In this document: positions 26,749 through 35,655 of the stretch, one piece after another
Layout of the letters: every line of letters starts with the position of its first letter
Position numbering within the stretch: position 1 is the stretch's first letter
Assembly (NCBI RefSeq): GCF_021538615.1
Contig: NZ_JAJHIZ010000001.1
Coordinates: forward strand, 1 to 59,787
DNA from: Niabella agricola
GTDB taxonomy: Bacteria > Bacteroidota > Bacteroidia > Chitinophagales > Chitinophagaceae
DNA length: 59,787 bases
Direction: 5' to 3'
Program-made: the position numbers and the translations under genes
The notes under the pieces: model-generated
What the model was told of the DNA's origin: nothing
Database searches by the model: none
The model's input: only the letters and a program-made list of their open reading frames with translations

Positions 26749-26989
26749 ATGGCAGGTATCAACCTTCAGCAACGAGGCGCACAATCCATAGCCTGCACAT
26801 GGCATCCATCCCTTTCTACAACCGCCGACCTGCCCGGATTGCCGGAAATCCGTTCCCGCAGCACCAGACATCCCTTTCAAACGTTTGTACAACAATTTAT
26901 CTGCCGGTTTTATAAGTTATTTTACTATTTTAGCGACTGTTTCGAAAAAAACTAAGTATTTATTCATTTCTTGCCTATCATTCGCTTTT

Positions 26990-27790
26990 ATGAAATTATT
27001 TCCGTCATTATATCTATTCCTGCTTCCCGCTTTTGTAATACTGGGAACTAAGGCTCCGGGGCGCTCTACCGGAGAACCGGCGCCCGTTTCTTTCGAGCGC
27101 CGTCAAAAAACGATCAACCTGCTGGATAAAAATAATGCCTCTAAATGGCGGGGCTACGACGGCAACCGGCTCCCTCCGGGCTGGACGATCAGTGACGGCA
27201 TGCTGTGGATGAACAATGATGCCCAACCGGACCCCTCTTATAAAGGCGGTCGCGACGTAATCTTCACCGGCCAGGAGTTTGAATATTTTGAACTGACCAT
27301 CGACTGGAAAATTGCGCGGGGCGGCAATAGCGGGATCTTCTACCATGTAAAAGAGGGACATGGTTCCCCATCCAGCATCAGCCCGGAATACCAGCTGATC
27401 GACGATGAGAATTTTGCAAGCATGCACCCCGACCTGAAAGACTACAATGCCCAATTTGGTGCCGAGCATCCGGAACAATTACAAGACTGGCAAAAGACCG
27501 GTGCCGATTATGCCATGCATACAACCGACGAAGCCCATAAACTACTGCATCCCGTGGGCCAATGGAACACCACAAAGATCGTAGTGGCGCCCGGCCGGAC
27601 CGAGCATTGGCTGAACGGCGTAAAACTGTTGAGTTTTGAACCTTGGTCGGAGGACTGGTATGCCCGTAAAAAAGCGGGGAAATGGGCCAAGAGCGACAAG
27701 TACGGAACGTTCAAAACAGGTTATATCGGCCTTCAATACCATGGAAGCTCTTTGTGGTTTAAAAACATCCGCGTTAAACCGTTGCAATAA
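26990..27790 (+). CDS. secreted DUF1080 protein (3-keto-glycoside hydrolase type)
   Basis: A 266-residue protein with a signal peptide (MKLFPSLYLFLLPAF) and a DUF1080 beta-jellyroll (LTIDWKIARGGNSGIFYHV, YQLIDDEN, HWLNGVKLLSFEPWSEDWYARK, GLQYHGSSLWFKNIRVKPL). Members of this domain family have been described as hydrolases of 3-keto-disaccharides. I start at the ATG at 26990; the frame opens earlier at 26885 without a credible N-terminus. A Tat-exported Gfo/Idh/MocA oxidoreductase follows after 31 bases, consistent with an oxidise-then-cleave pathway. Confidence 0.88.
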   Translation: MKLFPSLYLFLLPAFVILGTKAPGRSTGEPAPVSFERRQKTINLLDKNNASKWRGYDGNRLPPGWTISDGMLWMNNDAQPDPSYKGGRDVIFTGQEFEYFELTIDWKIARGGNSGIFYHVKEGHGSPSSISPEYQLIDDENFASMHPDLKDYNAQFGAEHPEQLQDWQKTGADYAMHTTDEAHKLLHPVGQWNTTKIVVAPGRTEHWLNGVKLLSFEPWSEDWYARKKAGKWAKSDKYGTFKTGYIGLQYHGSSLWFKNIRVKPLQ

Positions 27791-27821
27791 TCATTGTGAA
27801 TAACTATAAAAAAATATACAT

Positions 27822-29156
27822 ATGAAAAGAAGGAGTTTTATAAAGGCTACTGCTGCCGGAACAATCGCTTTTATGCTTCCGTTTCCCGGATCCGCATTCA
27901 ATGCGGGAAAAAAATTAAGAGTGGCTCAGGTCGGATTGGGTTCAATGGGCACCAATGATCTGTTAGCGATTGCCTCCCATCCCCTGGTAGAAATTGTAGC
28001 GCTTTGTGATGTAGATGAAACCGCCCTGAATAAAGCAAAAGCAGCACATGCGAATGCAAAAACATTTACCGACTACAAGGAGTTGTTTAAAACAATGGGT
28101 AAAGATATTGACGCAGTGGTGGTATCTACCACCGACCATGCCCACGCACCTGTTTCGTTAATGGCGATGGAACTGAATAAACACGTATACTGTCAGAAAC
28201 CATTAACCCATTATATCGCGGAATCGCGGAAAATGGATGCCGTAGCTGCTCAAAAGAAACTGGTAACACAAATGGGCATCCAGGTACACTCCTTCTACGA
28301 CTATAAACTAGCCACCATATTAATCCAGAAGGGAATTATCGGGAAAGTAAAAAAAGTTATTGCCTGGTCGCCTAAAGTATGGGGCTATGACGGTGAAGAA
28401 CCCCAGGGAAGCGATCCGGTGCCGGCAGGACTGAATTGGGATCTCTGGCTGGGTTCTGCAAAAAAACGCCCCTACAAACAGGGATACTATCATCCCGGCA
28501 ATTGGCGGAAATGCATCGATTATGGCTGCGGCACCCTGGGCGACATGGGCGTTCATATTTTTGACACCCCCTACAATGCGCTAAAATTAGGCGTACCACT
28601 GACCGTTAAAAATGAATGCCGGGCACCTAATGCATTTGGGCATCCGGAAAAAAACCACGTAACCTACGTATTCCCCGGAACCCCTTATACCGCTAAAACC
28701 CTTGAATGGGTATGGTATGACGGCAAGGGAGCCCCGGAAATGCAAGCAGAACTGGAACTGCCGGGCGGTGAGGCATTACCCGACCAGGGCGCCATGTTTA
28801 TCGGTGAAAACGGGCAGCGCCTGTTATTACCCCACTTTATGCAGCTACCCAAACTGATCGTAAATGGCAAATTCGAACCAATTGATCTTAAAAAATATGA
28901 TCCGAACGGAGCAGCAGGCAAACCCACTACCAGCTACGACGCAGAAACGCCCAAGCATTACCACGAGTTTGTGGATGCCTGCCTGGGTAAAGCCAAATGC
29001 AGCGCGCCCTTCTCCTACTCAGCAAAACTGACTGAGGTGATTCTCCTGGGTGTGATCGCCGCGCGATTCCCGAATGAAACATTACACTGGGATGGCAAAC
29101 TGGCCCGGTTTAAGGAAGACAAGGCCAATAAATACATAGCCGGAAGCACTGTTTAA
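27822..29156 (+). CDS. Tat-exported Gfo/Idh/MocA oxidoreductase
   Basis: A 444-residue NAD(P)-dependent sugar or inositol dehydrogenase-like protein. The N-terminus MKRRSFIKATAAGTIAFM carries a twin-arginine signal, meaning export of the folded protein with its cofactor. The Rossmann motif is VAQVGLGSMG, with ALCDVDE after it and the family stretch VYCQKPLTHYIAESRKM. The middle contains YHPGNWRKCIDYGCGTLGDMGVHIFD. It lies 31 bases after the DUF1080 gene and is likely co-transcribed. Substrate unknown. Confidence 0.92.
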   Translation: MKRRSFIKATAAGTIAFMLPFPGSAFNAGKKLRVAQVGLGSMGTNDLLAIASHPLVEIVALCDVDETALNKAKAAHANAKTFTDYKELFKTMGKDIDAVVVSTTDHAHAPVSLMAMELNKHVYCQKPLTHYIAESRKMDAVAAQKKLVTQMGIQVHSFYDYKLATILIQKGIIGKVKKVIAWSPKVWGYDGEEPQGSDPVPAGLNWDLWLGSAKKRPYKQGYYHPGNWRKCIDYGCGTLGDMGVHIFDTPYNALKLGVPLTVKNECRAPNAFGHPEKNHVTYVFPGTPYTAKTLEWVWYDGKGAPEMQAELELPGGEALPDQGAMFIGENGQRLLLPHFMQLPKLIVNGKFEPIDLKKYDPNGAAGKPTTSYDAETPKHYHEFVDACLGKAKCSAPFSYSAKLTEVILLGVIAARFPNETLHWDGKLARFKEDKANKYIAGSTV

Positions 29157-29196
29157 TAAAACTTCTGGTATCATCTTCAACAGGATCAATAAAAGG

Positions 29197-29226
29197 AAGC
29201 CCGGGGCAATCCCCGGGCTTCTTTTT
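29197..29226 (+). terminator. terminator after the oxidoreductase
   Basis: AAGCCCGGGG (29197-29206) pairs with CCCCGGGCTT (29211-29220), loop CAAT, followed by CTTTTT. Confidence 0.93.
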
Positions 29227-29426
29227 AAGAACCAACCGGTACCCATTGTTCGTGTATGAATGTATGATGAGCATTTGAAACAGGATCACTGTTTGTAGGT
29301 ACAAAACCGAAGCATGCCCCCGGGCACGGCCTGCCGCAGTGTTCGCTGCCTGAGAAAATAAGAAACTAAAAACTCCCCGGCAGATCCTGCAGCGCTGAAT
29401 CACAGGTTTGGTCTCTATTAAATAAA

Positions 29427-29460
29427 AAGCGGCTGTCTCAATTTAGAGGCAGCCGCTTCC
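29427..29460 (-). terminator. terminator after the Hsp20 gene
   Basis: A near-perfect stem (AGCGGCTGTCTC with GAGGCAGCCGCT, one mismatch) flanks a six-base loop. The minus-strand transcript ends in a U tract. The 29227-29426 stretch before it holds nothing else that I can support. Confidence 0.8.
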
Positions 29461-29462
29461 TG

Positions 29463-29909
29463 TTATTGTATTTCTATAACCCGGGGCGCCTTCTTTTTGG
29501 CGCTTTCAGATTTAGGAATGGTTAAACGAAGCAGGCCATTCTCATAGCGGGCTTCGATCTTTTCCTGGTCCACCACATCCTTGGGCAGCTCAAAGGTCCG
29601 CTGAAACGACTGATAGCTGAACTCTTTCCGCGCGTAATTGTCGTTGCTTTCCTCCTGCTGCTGGTCCTTGGATGAAGATATTGTGAGCGTATTCCCTTCC
29701 AGGGCAACCTGGAAATCTTTCTTTTCCATACCAGGAGCAGCCACCTCCACTTCGTAGCTGTCTGCAGACTCTTTAATATTTACAGATGGAACGGTGGTGA
29801 GGGTTGACGAAAAATTGCTGTTTCCCCAGTTAAACAATTCCCGGCTGAACAAATCATCTAAAAAAGGGAAGAAAGGTATTAAATTGCGATTTCTTCTTGC
29901 AGGTGTCAT
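29463..29909 (-). CDS. Hsp20/alpha-crystallin small heat-shock protein
   Basis: A 148-residue protein. After an N-terminal arm (LIPFFPFLDDLF) comes the alpha-crystallin domain (VNIKESADSYEVEVAAPGMEKKDF, YENGLLRLTIPK) and a C-terminal tail with the PRVIEIQ anchor (IxI-type motif). It is an ATP-independent holdase for unfolding proteins. It has an unusually strong ribosome-binding site for this phylum: GGAGGT about 7 bases upstream of the ATG. Confidence 0.94.
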   Translation of the reverse strand: MTPARRNRNLIPFFPFLDDLFSRELFNWGNSNFSSTLTTVPSVNIKESADSYEVEVAAPGMEKKDFQVALEGNTLTISSSKDQQQEESNDNYARKEFSYQSFQRTFELPKDVVDQEKIEARYENGLLRLTIPKSESAKKKAPRVIEIQ

Positions 29910-30318
29910 AATAAACCTCCGATTTTAATGTTTTACACAATCTATTTTCGTATCCCGCTGACAGGGATTATCTACGCTTGATTTGAAACGGTGTACCGTA
30001 TGGTACCGGGGTCAGGTGAAGCCCTGATGCCCACCAACGAAACGGGGGTGCCTGACAATAAACGATAAATCATTTTACTAAAATTTAAACTGTTATACAA
30101 TTTAAAACCGGTGAACAACCGGTAACGATCTTTCGTTTTTAAGTTCTGAAAGTGTGCATTCAAATGAAATGCCAGCAGAAGAAAATGACTTTTTGAAAAT
30201 ACAAATTGACATTTTTAAAGAAAATATGACAGTTCAGGACCCCGTAGCCGCTGCCATCAAACCGGCTGGCGGCCTAACCTAACCGGCAATTCATAAAGCG
30301 TTTCAAACTATCTTCGTT
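29910..30318. other. intergenic region upstream of Hsp20 and 30319
   Basis: This 409-base stretch is AT-rich and contains no reading frame I would call. The Hsp20 ribosome-binding site lies at its left end. Near the right end, TATCTTCG at about 30309 is one base from the TAnnTTTG promoter consensus and may serve the hypothetical gene that follows. Confidence 0.4.
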
Positions 30319-30648
30319 ATGAAAAAGACTCCTTTACATAAAATAAAGATGTTAGATTTTTACATTATAAAAGATGGGCAAGTTCAGCCGGAAGATCCCG
30401 AACAGGCGGGATTGGAATCTGCTGGAGCACTAGATGACCGGACATTTAATAACCTGAAAAACAAAGGCATTCTGGACAAGCAATATGCTTTTTACTCTGA
30501 CTTCAGGCTAGATACAGGATCGATTCAACAGATCCTTCAGTATATATTTAGAAACCATCTGCAAGCCGACCATGACGTAATAAAATTACTGCCCTTGCTT
30601 GAAACGGCCGAACAGAACCGGAACGGGCTTGTCAGTTACGGACATTAA
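30319..30648 (+). CDS. hypothetical protein
   Basis: A 109-residue soluble, charged protein starting MKKTPLHKIKMLDFYIIKDGQ. I recognise no domain, signal peptide or membrane segment. The composition and a promoter-like TATCTTCG just upstream suggest a real gene. The intergenic sequence after it (30649-30889) contains nothing that I can name. Confidence 0.55.
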   Translation: MKKTPLHKIKMLDFYIIKDGQVQPEDPEQAGLESAGALDDRTFNNLKNKGILDKQYAFYSDFRLDTGSIQQILQYIFRNHLQADHDVIKLLPLLETAEQNRNGLVSYGH

Positions 30649-30889
30649 AAGCCGGCTCAAATAATATAAAATAGAACCAACCAGGGAACCGACCGGGTTT
30701 AATGATTTAAGGCGGATTATTTTGACGACCAGGTATGGTGTCGGATGGGTTCCTGAAGTTAGTAGTATCGCTATGAGATGGGCCCTCTATACATTCCGAG
30801 CTGAATATCGCTTTGGAAGCCAATGAAGCTCACAGTGCTCCAAAACGGGAACATTATATAAAATGAAATAGTTTGTATTCCCAGCAGCG

Positions 30890-31612
30890 CTACCTGCTCA
30901 CCATTTTTTTTGTGATAAATTCGCTGAAAAAGAAATCCCTGTAAATATTCCCGATGGGAATTTCATTTGAACCTATGTACACCGTATTATTATCCACGGA
31001 ACCGATATGCTTAACATTAATGATATAGGACTTGCTGACTCTGACAAACATATCCTTTGGTAATTGATCATGGATCGTTTTGATATTCATCGCCGTAATG
31101 ATTCGCTGATTTTCGCTGTGCATCACCACATAATCCTTTAAACCCTGAATAAAAAGTATATTATTGAAATAGACTTTAAAAATTCTCCGGTCAGCCTTTA
31201 CAAAGAAAAAATCGTCTGCTACCTGTTCGATATTGTTATTGGCATAATCCGCCTTGAACAGTTTGGAATACGTATGCGCTTTTTCAACAGCCTTTTGAAA
31301 ACGTTCTAATTTCACGGGCTTTATAAGATAGTCAATCGCATCAACTTCGTAGCTGTCCGTAGCAAATTCAGAATAGGCGGTTGTAAAAATCACAAAAGTC
31401 TCTTTTGGAATCGTTCGTGCAAATTCAATCCCGTTAACGCCGGGCATCTGTATATCAAGAAAAATTAATTCAACAGTATTGTTTTCCAAAAAACCTGTAA
31501 CGGTCTCAGGACTGCCGAACGAGCCAATCAGATCTAATCCATCTGTTTGATCGATCAACATCTCTATGGCTTCTCTTGCCAACGGCTCATCATCGATAAT
31601 AATACAGTTCAT
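30890..31612 (-). CDS. LytTR-type response regulator
   Basis: A 240-residue regulator. The receiver domain has the acidic pair Asp7-Asp8, the phospho-acceptor Asp53 (FLDIQMPG), Thr77 and the Lys98-Pro99 switch (YLIKPVK). A C-terminal LytTR DNA-binding domain follows (FFFVKADRRIFKVYF, FVRVSKSYIINVKHIG). It lies downstream of a LytS-type kinase and a receiver-only paralogue on the same strand, making a complete two-component set. It likely controls the adjacent TonB receptor operon. Confidence 0.93.
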   Translation of the reverse strand: MNCIIIDDEPLAREAIEMLIDQTDGLDLIGSFGSPETVTGFLENNTVELIFLDIQMPGVNGIEFARTIPKETFVIFTTAYSEFATDSYEVDAIDYLIKPVKLERFQKAVEKAHTYSKLFKADYANNNIEQVADDFFFVKADRRIFKVYFNNILFIQGLKDYVVMHSENQRIITAMNIKTIHDQLPKDMFVRVSKSYIINVKHIGSVDNNTVYIGSNEIPIGNIYRDFFFSEFITKKMVSR

Positions 31613-31627
31613 AACGCTACACCTTTA

Positions 31628-32017
31628 TTATAGAACGAAATAATCGTCTGCGATATTTGAATTTCCTTTTCCCGCCATCCCGGAATAAATTCTTGCCATA
31701 TCAACTCCTTTTTGAAACCGCGCTGATTTTGATGCAACCGCAGCATCGGGCCTATACGTAGCAACGGCGGCTGCAGGAAACACGGAAATAAAGATCACAA
31801 ACGTTTCCCGCGGAATTGTCCTGATAAACCGGTAGCTTTTTGACGCATCCATTTGAATATTTAAGAACACCAAATCTACAGTGTTTTTGGACAGGAATGC
31901 TGAAGCCCCGGATGTATTGTTAAACGACGCCAGCAATATCAGATCATTTGTTGCGCTAATTAACATTTTTATTACGTTTTCGGTTGTCAGCTCTTCATTG
32001 ATTACAACACAAGTCAT
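31628..32017 (-). CDS. degenerate receiver-only paralogue of the LytTR regulator
   Basis: A 129-residue protein that aligns along its length with the receiver part of the neighbouring regulator but ends at DDYFVL, where the neighbour continues into its DNA-binding domain. The phospho-acceptor is Asn53 (FLNIQMDA) in place of Asp53, the acidic pair is Asn-Glu, and the switch Thr and Lys-Pro are lost. Its ATG overlaps the kinase stop codon (ATGA, 32014-32017), so it is translationally coupled. It may be a decaying duplicate or a phosphorylation-independent partner. Confidence 0.75.
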   Translation of the reverse strand: MTCVVINEELTTENVIKMLISATNDLILLASFNNTSGASAFLSKNTVDLVFLNIQMDASKSYRFIRTIPRETFVIFISVFPAAAVATYRPDAAVASKSARFQKGVDMARIYSGMAGKGNSNIADDYFVL

Positions 32018-33021
32018 AGCTCTATAATTAAGGTAACGCAATAGCAATCTGAATCATCTTCAATATGTAAGCGGTGTGTTCCGGGAAACAAAAGCTCCAG
32101 CCTTCGTTTGACATTTGCCAACCCTAATCCGCCCGTGTTATTAGCAGACCTGTGCACAGGTTTGGAGTTGACGCATTTAAAGAAAAGCGCGTCATTTCTG
32201 ACATCAAAATACAGGTTTACAAAGGACGTTTTTGTTGCATCATTGTTGTGCTTTACTGCATTTTCAACAAATGGAATGAATAGCAGCGGAGGAATTTGCA
32301 CACCGCTCAAATCGCCCTCCTTTGAAATCAGAAAATCAAAACTATCGCGCCGTACTTTTTCCAGGTTCAAAAAATCTTCTAGGAAATGAATATCTGAAGT
32401 CAGCAACACTTTATCTCTTGCGCTGTCATAAAGCTGGTAGCGCAACAAATCGCTCAACTTCATTAGAACCTGCGATGCTTTTCCGGGATCTTTCCTGGTT
32501 AGAACATTGGCATTATTTAGCATATTGAACAAGAAGTGCGGGTTGATTTGGTTTTTCAATTGTTTCAATTCCGCATAAGTTTTCGACTGCTCCAGCTCAT
32601 AGATCAATTGCTTATCCATCATTCCCTTCTGAAACAGTTTAATAGAAGCGGAGGCCGCCAACAACAGGACGGTAAGAAAGGAAAAAAGCGGAATATTCAA
32701 CCCGTTTTCTCTTTTAAATGGATTAAAAAAATGCCCCCCAATAGCCACGATAACAAGGATGCTGAGCACGGATAAGCAGTACTCGATATTTCTGTTCCTG
32801 AACAAAAGCTTTGGCACCAGCACATACATATTCACATAGAATAATATAATAAAATAGAGAAATATTATGATAGGGTTTGCTATTACAGAAGTACTGTTGT
32901 ACAATACAGCGCCTATAAAAGCGATGAGCAGCAGATGCCGGAAGATCCTTCGGTCAGGGGAAATCAGGAAACGAAAAAGCACGTTCTCGCTGACAAGTTG
33001 TTGCCGGGTCAAATCATTCAT
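32014..33021 (-). CDS. LytS/YehU-type sensor histidine kinase
   Basis: A 335-residue membrane kinase. About four hydrophobic helices fill the first 145 residues with no extracytoplasmic domain of size. The phospho-His motif LKNQINPHFLFNMLN and a HATPase_c domain (FIPFVENAVKHN, GLGLANVKRRLELLF) follow. It is the input half of the LytTR system encoded directly downstream. The signal is unknown; the compact membrane part suggests sensing inside or at the membrane. Confidence 0.92.
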   Translation of the reverse strand: MNDLTRQQLVSENVLFRFLISPDRRIFRHLLLIAFIGAVLYNSTSVIANPIIIFLYFIILFYVNMYVLVPKLLFRNRNIEYCLSVLSILVIVAIGGHFFNPFKRENGLNIPLFSFLTVLLLAASASIKLFQKGMMDKQLIYELEQSKTYAELKQLKNQINPHFLFNMLNNANVLTRKDPGKASQVLMKLSDLLRYQLYDSARDKVLLTSDIHFLEDFLNLEKVRRDSFDFLISKEGDLSGVQIPPLLFIPFVENAVKHNNDATKTSFVNLYFDVRNDALFFKCVNSKPVHRSANNTGGLGLANVKRRLELLFPGTHRLHIEDDSDCYCVTLIIEL

Positions 33022-33222
33022 TTATAAACTATATAGAACAAATTTAACATTTAAAGCCCTGGTCAGGTCTGCTTTTATACGAAAATGCGCACTTTTTATA
33101 CGAAATCAGAAGGCAATACAAAAACGAAAAATCAAAATTATATTTTGTAGCATACCGGCATATTTTGCTATAAAAGATACAGCATTTGCTATAATTAAAA
33201 AAAAGACGGTCGCCCAAAGAAA

Positions 33223-33230
33223 TAGTTTTG
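33223..33230 (+). promoter_or_regulatory. -7 element before the TonB receptor
   Basis: TAGTTTTG matches TAnnTTTG, 37 bases before the receptor start and in the region divergent from the LytS kinase. Confidence 0.55.
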
Positions 33231-33267
33231 TTTCCGGATTGCAATTCTTTAATCGATTTTTCAAAAG

Positions 33268-35640
33268 ATGAGATACAGAATCATTTATACGCTGTTGTTG
33301 ATAGCCATTTCGTACGGCGTCTATTCCCAAGAGAAGGTTACATTAAGTGGCATAATCACCGTAAAAGCAAACACCGAAACAATAATCGGTGCAACTATTT
33401 TCATTCCTGAAGCTAACATTTCAACAGTAACCAATGCGTATGGTTATTATTCGATCACGCTGCCCAGGGGAACGTATACAATCGTTGTCAGCTATGTGGG
33501 ATTTGATCCTGTTGAAGAGCAGGTTACCCTGCAGGAAAATACCAGGAAAGACTTTGCAATGCCTGAAAAAAGCAAAACCTTAGATGAAGTTCAGATAAAA
33601 TACAATAGCTCTGTTGGCAATATACGGGTACCGGAAATGAGTGTAAACAAGCTCTCGATCTCTACTGTCAAAAAAATGCCGGCGGTTATGGGCGAGGTTG
33701 ATATTTTGAAAGCTATTCTGCAGCTCCCGGGCGTTTCCAATGCACAGGAAGGAGCCACAGGTTTTAACGTTAGAGGAGGTTCGGTCGACGGCAATTTGAT
33801 CCTGTTAGACGAGGCTGTTGTTTATAATACTTCGCATTTATTCGGTTTTTTCTCTGTTTTCAATGCCGATGTGATTAAAGATCTGAAACTATATAAAGGG
33901 GGCATCCCTGCTAATTTTGGCGGACGCACCTCCTCGGTTTTGGATATTTATCAAAAAGAAGGAAATAATAAAGAATACCATATAGCGGGAGGAATCGGGG
34001 CCATTTCAAGCAGATTACTGGCAGAAGGTCCTATTGTAAAAGACAGAAGTTCGTTTGTGGTTGCCGGGCGTGCTTCTTATGCGCATTTGTTTCTAAAGCT
34101 GGCAGACAACCCCAATGCCGTTTCGTTTTATGATTTAAACGCCAAACTGAATTACAAGATCAACGAGTATAACCGGATCTTTCTTTCAGGATATTTTGGA
34201 AAGGATAAAATGGATTTTAGCAATTTTTTCAGCAACAACTATGGAAACTCATTTTTTAATCTTCGCTGGAATCATGTTTTTTCCGATAAACTTTTCTCCA
34301 ATGCATCGATCATTTACAGCAAGTACAATTATGGCCTCAAAATAAAATATGCCGGCATTGATTGGACTTCTGATATCCGCAATTATAACCTAAAGTACAA
34401 TTTCAGCCATCATCTGTCTGATAAGCTGGTATTGAATTATGGTATTAATTCCATTTATTACCAATTCAACCCCGGTAGCATAAAGCCTATGTATGCTATA
34501 TCCCCGATCAATGCCGAACAGATTGAAAAAAAATACGCCTGGGAAAATGCGCTGTACATCAGCGCCGAACAAAAGCTTTCAAATAAAATAGCATTGACTT
34601 ATGGATTACGATATAGCAATTTTCAACAGCTGGGAGAACAGCATGTAAATAATTATGCCGATAACCAGGCGGTGTATTTCAATCCCGAGTTGCAAATCTA
34701 TGAAGAGGGAACGCCCACAGGGATCACCTATTATAAGAAAAACAAAAAGATAACTGGCTTTGGAAATTTAGAGCCGCGCCTGGCAATTTCCTATGCCATC
34801 AATAACAACCAGTCCATTAAGGCAAGTTATAACCGGATGAGTCAGTATATCCATTTAATTTCCAACACAGCCTCCGTCTCCCCGCTCGATATTTGGGCGC
34901 CGAGTGACCAATATTTAAAACCAGAAATCCTCGACCAGGTGGCATTGGGTTATTTCTGGAATTTGAAAAACGGGAAATATTCTTTGGAAACTGAAGCTTT
35001 TTACAAAAAGACCAAAAACAAAGCAGATTATATTGACGGCGCCGAACTCATTGCCCGTAAAGCCATAGAACAGGTGTTGCTAAACGGTGCGGCAAGGGCA
35101 TACGGACTGGAGGTGATGCTGAAGAAGCATACCGGAAACCTGACGGGCTGGTTTTCCTACACACTTTCCAGGGCAGAGCAGCGAACACCGGGAAGAACTG
35201 CAGAAGAGCCGGGTATTAACAACGGCGAATGGTACCGTGCCAACCACGATAAGACGCATAACCTCTCATTTACGGCTACCTATCAATTGACAAAAAAATG
35301 GAATTTGGGAGGCCTTTTTACCTATCAAACAGGGAAAGCGGCAACCTATCCCATCGGTAAATACCAGTATCAGGGAATTACGATTGCGAATTACGGAGTG
35401 CGGAATGCCAATTCGCTTCCGGCTTATCACCACCTGGATTTATCGGCAACCTATACACCAAAACCCAATAGCAAAAAAAGGTGGAAAAGTGAATGGGTAT
35501 TTAGTATTTATAATGTGTATAACAGAAGCAACGCTGCATCTATGATGTTTGAGCAAAACAGAGAAACAGGGTTAAGCGAGGCAAAAAGAATATCGATCTT
35601 TGGCATTGTTCCGGGTGTGGCGTACAATTTCAGGTTTTAA
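33268..35640 (+). CDS. TonB-dependent outer-membrane receptor
   Basis: A 790-residue protein with a signal peptide (MRYRIIYTLLLIAISYGVYS). It then has a carboxypeptidase-regulatory-like beta-sandwich (residues about 22-105, GATIFIPEANISTVTNAYGYYSI-type sequence), a plug domain (GFNVRGGSVDGNLILLDEAVVYN) and a 22-strand-type barrel ending in an aromatic C-terminus (YNFRF). It is shorter than SusC proteins and has a DUF4249 partner instead of SusD. It imports an unidentified ligand with TonB energy. Confidence 0.92.
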   Translation: MRYRIIYTLLLIAISYGVYSQEKVTLSGIITVKANTETIIGATIFIPEANISTVTNAYGYYSITLPRGTYTIVVSYVGFDPVEEQVTLQENTRKDFAMPEKSKTLDEVQIKYNSSVGNIRVPEMSVNKLSISTVKKMPAVMGEVDILKAILQLPGVSNAQEGATGFNVRGGSVDGNLILLDEAVVYNTSHLFGFFSVFNADVIKDLKLYKGGIPANFGGRTSSVLDIYQKEGNNKEYHIAGGIGAISSRLLAEGPIVKDRSSFVVAGRASYAHLFLKLADNPNAVSFYDLNAKLNYKINEYNRIFLSGYFGKDKMDFSNFFSNNYGNSFFNLRWNHVFSDKLFSNASIIYSKYNYGLKIKYAGIDWTSDIRNYNLKYNFSHHLSDKLVLNYGINSIYYQFNPGSIKPMYAISPINAEQIEKKYAWENALYISAEQKLSNKIALTYGLRYSNFQQLGEQHVNNYADNQAVYFNPELQIYEEGTPTGITYYKKNKKITGFGNLEPRLAISYAINNNQSIKASYNRMSQYIHLISNTASVSPLDIWAPSDQYLKPEILDQVALGYFWNLKNGKYSLETEAFYKKTKNKADYIDGAELIARKAIEQVLLNGAARAYGLEVMLKKHTGNLTGWFSYTLSRAEQRTPGRTAEEPGINNGEWYRANHDKTHNLSFTATYQLTKKWNLGGLFTYQTGKAATYPIGKYQYQGITIANYGVRNANSLPAYHHLDLSATYTPKPNSKKRWKSEWVFSIYNVYNRSNAASMMFEQNRETGLSEAKRISIFGIVPGVAYNFRF

Positions 35641-35655
35641 TTCTAAATTATAAAA

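Noticed and set aside
26885..26989. Extended DUF1080 start at 26885
   Set aside because: The ATG at 26990 directly begins a clean signal peptide.
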